Source of the DNA: Streptomyces sp. AC550_RSS872
GTDB lineage: Bacteria > Actinomycetota > Actinomycetes > Streptomycetales > Streptomycetaceae
Reading direction: 5' to 3'
Assembly (NCBI RefSeq): GCF_019049285.1
Contig: NZ_JAGMUL010000008.1
Coordinates: 62,001 to 126,000, forward strand
Length of the DNA: 64,000 nucleotides
Below are positions 58,524 to 64,000 of the stretch, in pieces. The notes under the pieces are model-generated. The model had not been told where the DNA came from. It did not search any database and was given only the letters and a program-made list of their open reading frames with translations. A program made the translations under genes and the position numbers. The stretch's first letter is position 1, and every line of letters begins with the position of its first letter.

Positions 58524-61500
58524 CGACGACCACGGTCCAGGCTCCTCCCCCGGCAGCCGTGCCCACCTCCGCGCCCGCCTCGGGGCCGCCGGAGGGGCCG
58601 CGGTCGCGGCGCTGGCTGCTGGGTTTCTGGGCCGTGGTGTTCGTGCTGTTGCTGGCGGTGCAGCCGGGGCGGCAGACCTTCGACACCAAGCTGGGTGTGA
58701 CCGTCGATCCGGGGCGGTTCCTCGCCGATCTCGGGCAGTTGTGGTCCGACCAGGGCAGCTTCGGCGGGATCCAGAACCAGTACTCGGGCTATCTGTGGCC
58801 GATGCTGCCGTTCTACTGGCTGGCCGACGTCGTACGGCTGCCGGTGTGGCTGGCGGAGCGGCTGTGGCTGTCGCTGATCGTGTCGGTCGCCTTCTGGGGT
58901 GCGCTGCGACTGGCCGAACGACTGGGGGTGGGGAGTGGCGGGTCGCGGCTCCTCGGTGCTGTCGTCTATGCGCTGTGGCCCGTGTTCACGATCGTCGTCG
59001 GATCCACGTCCGCCGCCGCGCTGCCCGGTGCGTTTCTGCCGTGGGTGCTGCTGCCGTTGACCGATGAGCGGTACGCGGCGCGGGTCGCCGCGTTGCGGTC
59101 GGCCCTGATCATTCCCTTCATGGGGGGTGTGAACGCCGCGTCCACACTGGCCTCGCTGCTGCCCGTCGGGCTGTATCTGCTGTCCCGGCCGCCGGGGCCG
59201 CGGCAGCGGAAGCTGATCGGGTGGTGGGTGCCGGGGGTCGTGCTGGCGACTGCCTGGTGGGTGATTCCGCTTCTGCTGCTCGGGACGTACGGCGAGAACT
59301 TCCTTCCCTACGTGGAGAGTTCGCAGACCACGACCGAGACCATGTCGGCGACCGAAGCGCTGCGCGGCGGCGGGAACTGGGTCGCCTATCTGCACTTCGG
59401 TGAGGCCTGGCTGCCGGCCGGGTGGACCGTCGCCTCGGCCGTCGTCGTGATCGTGTGCTCGGCGCTCGCGGCCGGGCTGGGGCTCGCGGGTCTTGCGCGG
59501 CGGGACATGCCGGAGCGGCGGTGGCTGGTGCTGACCGTGGTGACGGTCGCGCTGATCCTGCTCGCCGGGTACGGCGGGGCGTTCGGGGCGCCGTTCCACG
59601 GGGTCGTGCAGGACTGGCTGGACGGCGGGCTCGTGCCCTTCCGGAACATCTACAAGTTCCAGACGGGGCTCGCCCTGGCGCTGGTGCTGGGGCTCGCCCA
59701 TCTGGTGGGCGTGGCGGCCCAGGCGCGCGGGGCGCGGCCGGTGCGGGGGCGGCGGTTCGCTCCGCTGATCGCGGCCGTGCTGGTGCTGCCGGGGCTGATG
59801 TGGCCGTACCTCAACGGGTCGATCCTCAACCCGGGGTCCTTCAAGGAGCTCCCCAAGTACTGGCAGGCCACGGCCGACTGGATGGAGAAGTACTCCCCCG
59901 ACGCCCGCGCCCTCGTCGTGCCGGCCACCGCGCACGGCATCTACACCTGGGGCTCCACCATCGACCAGCCGCTGGACGTCCTCGCCGACTCGCGCTGGGC
60001 CCAGCGCGACTACGTACCGTTCGGCACGCCCGGCAACCGGCGCGCGATGGACGCGGTCGAGCAGGCGCTGACCAGTGGGGGTGAGGTGCCGGGGCTGGCT
60101 GATTATCTGAGCCGGGCCGGTGTCTACTACGTCGTCGTCCGCAACGACCTCGATCCCGACCAGATCGGCCAGGTGCCGACGACGACGGTGAAGCGGACCC
60201 TGGAGCAGTCCGGGTACGAACGGGTGACGGGCCTCGGGCCGGTCATGACCGGCGGGACGATCGCGCCGGGCACCCCGCTCCAGGTGGAGGGGCTGTATCC
60301 ACGGCAGCGGGCGGTGGAGATCTACAAGCCGGCCGGCCAGGACGTGCCGCGTCCGCACCAGGCCGGGGTGCAGCCGGTCGCCGACACGGCCGTCGTGTCC
60401 GGCGGGCCGGAGGCCCTGTTGCCGCTGGCGTCCGAACTGCGGGGCCGGGCAAGCGTGTTGACCGGGGACAACCATCCCGGGCTCGGCTCCCCCCGGCTAC
60501 AGGTGGTCGGGGACGGGCTGCGGCGCGCGGACACCCGGTTCGGGCTGGTCAACGCGGGCACGTCGTACACGTACACGCGCGACGAGCGCAACGCGCCCGA
60601 CGCCGCCCAGGACGCCGGCGAGAAGCCGCACCAGATCCTTCCGACGACCGGCCTCGACCATCAGACGGTGGCCGAGCTGCGGGGCGCGCGGTCGGTGACG
60701 GCGTCGTCGTACGGCAGCTGGCTCTTCCATCTCCCCCAGTTCGACCCGGTGAACGCCTTCGACGGCAACCCGGACACGGCGTGGACCGAGGGGTCGGAGG
60801 GGTCGCCGGAGGGTGAGTGGCTGCGGATCGGCTTCACGGGCGGGTCGTACGACATGCCGAAGTCGTTCAAGGTGACGCCGTTGCCGCAGGAGGGCGTGCG
60901 GGAGGCGGCGACCCGGGTGCGGGTGGAGACGGAGAAGGGGGCGGTGAGCTCCTTCCTCCGGCCGGACGGCTCGACGCAGACGGTCAAGGCGCCTGCGGGC
61001 GCGACGAGCTGGATGAAGCTGACGATCACGGACTCCGTGGCGCGGCGGCCCGGGCTGACCGGCGCGGGCTTCTCCGAGATCGACCTGCCGGACGTCCAGG
61101 TGACCCGGCTGCTGCGGTTGCCGACCGACGCCGAGGACTCCGCGGCCGCCGCCGAGATCGTCTCCCTGTCCCGTACGGCCGACCCCACCGGGCTGTCGCC
61201 GACGGGCACGGAGGCCGGACTGCACCGGCGCTTCACGACGTCCACGGCCGGGACGTACGAGGTACGGGCGAGTGCGGTGCCGGTGGCGGGCGAGGAGCTG
61301 GACGAGCTGCTGTACAAGGTGGCGCCGGAGCAGCGGAACCGGATCGTCGCCACCGCCGACTCCACGGCGCGGCTGGGGGCCGGCCTGTCGCCGCGCAACC
61401 TCACCGACGGCGACCTGACCACGGCGTGGATCGCGGGCGACCGGCCCACGCTCCACCTGCGCTGGCCCGGAAAGCAGGCGGTGGGAGAGATCGTGCTGGC

Positions 61501-63013
61501 ACCGGCGGGCGGCCTCTCCACTCGTCCGACCGAGGTACACATCAGCTCGCCGGACGGAGCGGTGATCGCCGGGGTCGACGAGAACGGCTGGGTCCGCTTC
61601 CCGGCGATCACGACCGACCGTCTCGACATCACGGTCACACAGACGGCACCACTGACCCTCTACAACCCGATGGTGGGCGAGGACCTGCGGCTGCCGGTGG
61701 GCCTGACCGAGGCCTACGTCCCGGCCCTCGACCAGTACCGGACGCCTCAGCCGAGGAGCAGCCGGCCGTTCTCGCTGCCGTGCGGGGAGGGGCCGGTCGT
61801 CGCGGTGGACGGGGAGCTGTACCGGACGAGCGTGCGGGGCACGGTAGGGGACCTGATGGAACGGCGGCAGGTCGAGGTGACGCTCTGCCGGCGCGGCCGG
61901 GACAACGCCGAGTTGCGCCTGCCGGCCGGTGACCACCGGGTCGAGTCCGGGGACGCCGGTCCGCTCACGCTGACCGACGTGAGGCTGACGCGCGGCACGG
62001 TCGCCGAGGCCTCCACGGCCGCGCGCGACCTGAAGATACGGGACTGGCTCGGCGACCGGCGCGCGGTGACGGTCGGCTCGGGTGCGGCGAGCTACCTGAC
62101 GATGTACGAGAACTTCAACGACGGCTGGCACGCCACCCTGAACGGCAGGGAACTGACGCCGGTCCGGCTGGACGGCTGGCAGCAGGGCTGGCGGATCCCC
62201 GCCGGGGCGGGCGGCGCGGTCGAGCTGTCGTACGAGCCTGCGGTGCTGTACGAGGGCGGGCTGATCGGCAGCGCGGTGGCGCTCGCGCTGCTGGTCGGGC
62301 TGGCAGCGTGGCGCCGCCGCGCCCCGAACCCCGACGAGCCCCAGCCCGCTCCCCCGCTGCCGGGTCTGTGGCTGGGCACGGTGGCCGTGACGGTGGTGGC
62401 CGTCTTCATCGCCGGCTGGTTCGCCCTGCTGGTACCCGCGCTGGCGCTGGTGGCCTGGCGCAGGCACGCCCTGCTGGTGCCGCTCGCGTTCGTGGCGCTG
62501 GCCGGGGCGGGGGTCGCGGCGGCGCTCGGGGCCGGGGAGCCGGTGGGGGCGGAGGAGGGCGCGTTCGGTCCTACGGCTCAACTGCTGGCGTTGATCGGGC
62601 TGTTCGCCGGGGTGGTGGCGGTGCGGGAGCCGGTGGGGGCGGCCGGGACGACGGGCGGTCCGGGAGGACCGGGCGCGTCCGCGGGCGGCCCGGCCCCCGC
62701 CGCGCCGACGGCGCCGACGCGGCCGTTGCCGCAGCGTCGGCGCGGGCGGAGTCCGATGGGGACCGAACCACCCGGTGCGACGAACCCTGCTCCCGGCCCC
62801 GGCTCCGCCCCGCGGCCCGAATCCGGGCCGACGGTCTCCGCCCGCGGCCCCGGCGGGCCGGACCCGGATCCGCCGACCGCGCGTATCGGCGGGTTCCGCA
62901 AGCCGGGGTTCCGGACGAGCCGCCCCGACGACACGACTGGGGTGCAGGGCACGACGGCGCCCGGGAACCGGCCGGAGCCCGAGGAGCACCCTCGGAAGGG
63001 CGACGCCACATGA
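58520..63013 (+). CDS. AftD-like alpha-(1->3)-arabinofuranosyltransferase (DUF3367) membrane protein
   Basis: A 1497-residue polytopic GT-C protein. The first 430 residues hold about ten helices with the loop DPGRFLADLGQLWSDQGSFG and GYLWPMLPFYWLADVVRLPV. A very large extracytoplasmic region follows, with carbohydrate-binding-like parts (NAFDGNPDTAWTEGSEGSPE, NLTDGDLTTAWIAGDRPTLH), then FNDGWHATLNGRELTPVRLD and more helices, ending in a disordered Pro/Gly tail. This is the AftD layout; in mycobacteria AftD adds arabinofuranose to cell-wall arabinan. The donor in this organism is unknown. Starts at ATG 58520, coupled to the methyltransferase and to the next gene. Confidence 0.85.
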   Translation: MTTTTVQAPPPAAVPTSAPASGPPEGPRSRRWLLGFWAVVFVLLLAVQPGRQTFDTKLGVTVDPGRFLADLGQLWSDQGSFGGIQNQYSGYLWPMLPFYWLADVVRLPVWLAERLWLSLIVSVAFWGALRLAERLGVGSGGSRLLGAVVYALWPVFTIVVGSTSAAALPGAFLPWVLLPLTDERYAARVAALRSALIIPFMGGVNAASTLASLLPVGLYLLSRPPGPRQRKLIGWWVPGVVLATAWWVIPLLLLGTYGENFLPYVESSQTTTETMSATEALRGGGNWVAYLHFGEAWLPAGWTVASAVVVIVCSALAAGLGLAGLARRDMPERRWLVLTVVTVALILLAGYGGAFGAPFHGVVQDWLDGGLVPFRNIYKFQTGLALALVLGLAHLVGVAAQARGARPVRGRRFAPLIAAVLVLPGLMWPYLNGSILNPGSFKELPKYWQATADWMEKYSPDARALVVPATAHGIYTWGSTIDQPLDVLADSRWAQRDYVPFGTPGNRRAMDAVEQALTSGGEVPGLADYLSRAGVYYVVVRNDLDPDQIGQVPTTTVKRTLEQSGYERVTGLGPVMTGGTIAPGTPLQVEGLYPRQRAVEIYKPAGQDVPRPHQAGVQPVADTAVVSGGPEALLPLASELRGRASVLTGDNHPGLGSPRLQVVGDGLRRADTRFGLVNAGTSYTYTRDERNAPDAAQDAGEKPHQILPTTGLDHQTVAELRGARSVTASSYGSWLFHLPQFDPVNAFDGNPDTAWTEGSEGSPEGEWLRIGFTGGSYDMPKSFKVTPLPQEGVREAATRVRVETEKGAVSSFLRPDGSTQTVKAPAGATSWMKLTITDSVARRPGLTGAGFSEIDLPDVQVTRLLRLPTDAEDSAAAAEIVSLSRTADPTGLSPTGTEAGLHRRFTTSTAGTYEVRASAVPVAGEELDELLYKVAPEQRNRIVATADSTARLGAGLSPRNLTDGDLTTAWIAGDRPTLHLRWPGKQAVGEIVLAPAGGLSTRPTEVHISSPDGAVIAGVDENGWVRFPAITTDRLDITVTQTAPLTLYNPMVGEDLRLPVGLTEAYVPALDQYRTPQPRSSRPFSLPCGEGPVVAVDGELYRTSVRGTVGDLMERRQVEVTLCRRGRDNAELRLPAGDHRVESGDAGPLTLTDVRLTRGTVAEASTAARDLKIRDWLGDRRAVTVGSGAASYLTMYENFNDGWHATLNGRELTPVRLDGWQQGWRIPAGAGGAVELSYEPAVLYEGGLIGSAVALALLVGLAAWRRRAPNPDEPQPAPPLPGLWLGTVAVTVVAVFIAGWFALLVPALALVAWRRHALLVPLAFVALAGAGVAAALGAGEPVGAEEGAFGPTAQLLALIGLFAGVVAVREPVGAAGTTGGPGGPGASAGGPAPAAPTAPTRPLPQRRRGRSPMGTEPPGATNPAPGPGSAPRPESGPTVSARGPGGPDPDPPTARIGGFRKPGFRTSRPDDTTGVQGTTAPGNRPEPEEHPRKGDAT

Positions 63014-64000
63014 CCGCGCTTCAGCAGCCCGCACGCGCCGACGGTCCGTCGCGGCCACCTGTACGTGTCCCGTTTCCCGTCGTGGACGAGGTCGCCCGGC
63101 ACTGTCTCCAGGAGGAGGAGCCGGAGACGGTGCACATCGAGGTGCATCTGCCGGGGCCCTTGGACGGGGGGCGGCTGCGGACGGCCTTCGCGGAGGCGTT
63201 GCGGCGGCATCCGCGCATCCTGATGCGGGAGGCGCCGGGGCGGTGGTACCGGCGCCGGTACGAATGGGAGCTGACGGCGGAGCCGGACGTGGAGGTGGTG
63301 GGCTTTCCGGCACCGGGTCGGGACGCGTTGCGGGATGCCCGGACCCGGGCACTGACGCAGGCGCCTCCCCTGTCCCTTTCGCCGCCGATACGGCTGGAGG
63401 TGGTGGAGGGAGCGGGGGCGGGGTCGGGACGGGTCGAGGGAAGCGAGGCCTCCGACGCCGTAGGGGTACGGCTGCGCGGAGCCGACGACGCTCCTCAGCC
63501 ACGTACCGCACGGGGCACCGTCCTCTTCCTCACCATCAACCACACCGCCCTCGACGGCCCCGCCTGCCTCCGCGTCCTGGCCACCGCCGCGGAGCTGTAC
63601 GGCGGCAAGGACAATGCTCCCGCCGCACCCCCCGTGCGGACGACGTCCGAGGCGCCACCGCCCCCCGAGGACACCCCGTCCAACTGGTCCCGCCCGGCGC
63701 GGGTGGCGTCCGGCAGCCCCGAACCCTCCCCCGGCAACGGCATGCTCGTCACCGAGCTCCCCCTCCCCCACCGCCCCAAGGGCTCCCCCTACACGGTCAA
63801 CGACCAGCTCATGGTCACCACCGCCCTGACCATCGCCCACTGGAACCGGGAGCACGGCGCCCGCCCCCGCCCCCTGCGCATCACCATGCCCGTGGACGAC
63901 CGCCCACGGGATGCCTCCATGCCCATCGGCAACGGCACCCGGCTGGTCGAAGTCCCCTTTGCTCCCGAGGAGTTGGCCGCACACGATCCGGCCGGAATGC
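63010..64000 (+). CDS. Condensation/PapA-like acyltransferase (truncated by window end)
   Basis: 330 residues visible, frame open at the right edge. The HxxxD acyltransferase motif appears as INHTALDGPA, preceded by HIEVHLPGPLDGGRLRTAFA and ALRRHPRILMREAPGRWYRR, typical of the first half of condensation-fold proteins; later LRITMPVDDRPRDASMPIGN matches the second half. Such stand-alone enzymes attach acyl groups to lipids or sugars. The ATG at 63010 overlaps the stop of the AftD-like gene (ATGA), so a modified glycolipid product of the operon is plausible. Confidence 0.78.
   Translation, partial: MTALQQPARADGPSRPPVRVPFPVVDEVARHCLQEEEPETVHIEVHLPGPLDGGRLRTAFAEALRRHPRILMREAPGRWYRRRYEWELTAEPDVEVVGFPAPGRDALRDARTRALTQAPPLSLSPPIRLEVVEGAGAGSGRVEGSEASDAVGVRLRGADDAPQPRTARGTVLFLTINHTALDGPACLRVLATAAELYGGKDNAPAAPPVRTTSEAPPPPEDTPSNWSRPARVASGSPEPSPGNGMLVTELPLPHRPKGSPYTVNDQLMVTTALTIAHWNREHGARPRPLRITMPVDDRPRDASMPIGNGTRLVEVPFAPEELAAHDPAGM

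Noticed and set aside
60497..63511. A 1004-codon open frame on the minus strand
   Set aside because: It lies opposite the AftD-like gene and the start of the acyltransferase gene. Its composition is Arg/Pro/Gly-rich without domains, as expected for a GC-rich antisense frame.
1..64000. CRISPR arrays, rRNA genes and a complete prophage
   Set aside because: No regularly spaced direct repeats, no rRNA-like sequence, and no terminase, portal, capsid or integrase genes were seen.

Overview
The window reads as a chromosomal segment of a Streptomyces or a very close actinomycete. It is extremely GC-rich with strong G/C bias at third codon positions, GTG and TTG starts are common, TTA leucine codons are almost absent, and several small families typical of the genus occur (SCO2400-type, DUF2613, DUF7144, type A2 lantipeptide-like, DUF4360). 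I saw no tRNA, rRNA or CRISPR array.

Layout. 1-4.7 kb: end of an organic hydroperoxide resistance gene, an MDR-type oxidoreductase divergent from a MarR regulator, and a large LAL/LuxR regulator. 4.7-13.7 kb: a stress-type cluster of small membrane proteins (two SHOCT paralogues, DUF7144), an MFS exporter, a potassium channel-like protein, a DUF2252 protein and a diacylglycerol-kinase-fold protein. A similar 19-bp palindrome lies upstream of six of these genes or gene pairs, so they look like one regulon. 14.9-30 kb: a YtfQRT-YjfF type sugar importer with its LacI regulator, divergent from an oxidative sugar-acid set (enolase-family dehydratase, zinc dehydrogenase, unidentified TIM-barrel protein), a second importer (ChvE-MmsA-MmsB) and aldose 1-epimerase. 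30.2-47.3 kb: a PLP aminotransferase with an odd Met-Pro-Ala tail, then arabinan-degrading enzymes (two secreted GH43 and one cytoplasmic GH51) and an oligosaccharide importer. Between the first GH43 and GH51 sits an accessory block: trypco2 plus trypsin-NACHT-repeat STAND protein, an orphan double-glycine peptide, an ArsR-type regulator, an I36-type inhibitor, an aminoglycoside-phosphotransferase-like gene with a damaged 5-prime end, a DUF4360 protein and a TauE/SafE remnant. 47.6-51 kb: a translationally coupled trio (ImmA/IrrE-like metallopeptidase, MAB_1171c-type membrane protein, FAD monooxygenase). 51-52.6 kb: IclR regulator plus SMP-30 lactonase. 53-55 kb: PucR regulator with a DUF2613 protein and a 167-bp hairpin element. 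55.3-64 kb: a cell-envelope operon (DUF3068, GT4 glycosyltransferase, methyltransferase, AftD-like arabinofuranosyltransferase, condensation-type acyltransferase cut by the window end).

How it fits together. Secreted GH43 enzymes would cut arabinan, the 44-47 kb importer would bring in oligomers, GH51 would release arabinose inside, and the monosaccharide importers with dehydrogenase, lactonase (SMP-30) and dehydratase would oxidise the sugar. A 15-bp motif close to TGTTCGAGATATCGG occurs in front of six of these scattered transcription units, including the iclR gene itself, which suggests one IclR-controlled sugar regulon spread over 33 kb.

Most notable observations: the two motif-defined regulons, the trypco2/trypsin-NACHT defence-like pair, the 167-bp hairpin whose mismatches are almost all G-U compatible, a leader hairpin that buries the aminotransferase ribosome binding site, and TTA codons in the PucR regulator and the envelope methyltransferase. 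All family assignments are from reading motifs; no database search was run.
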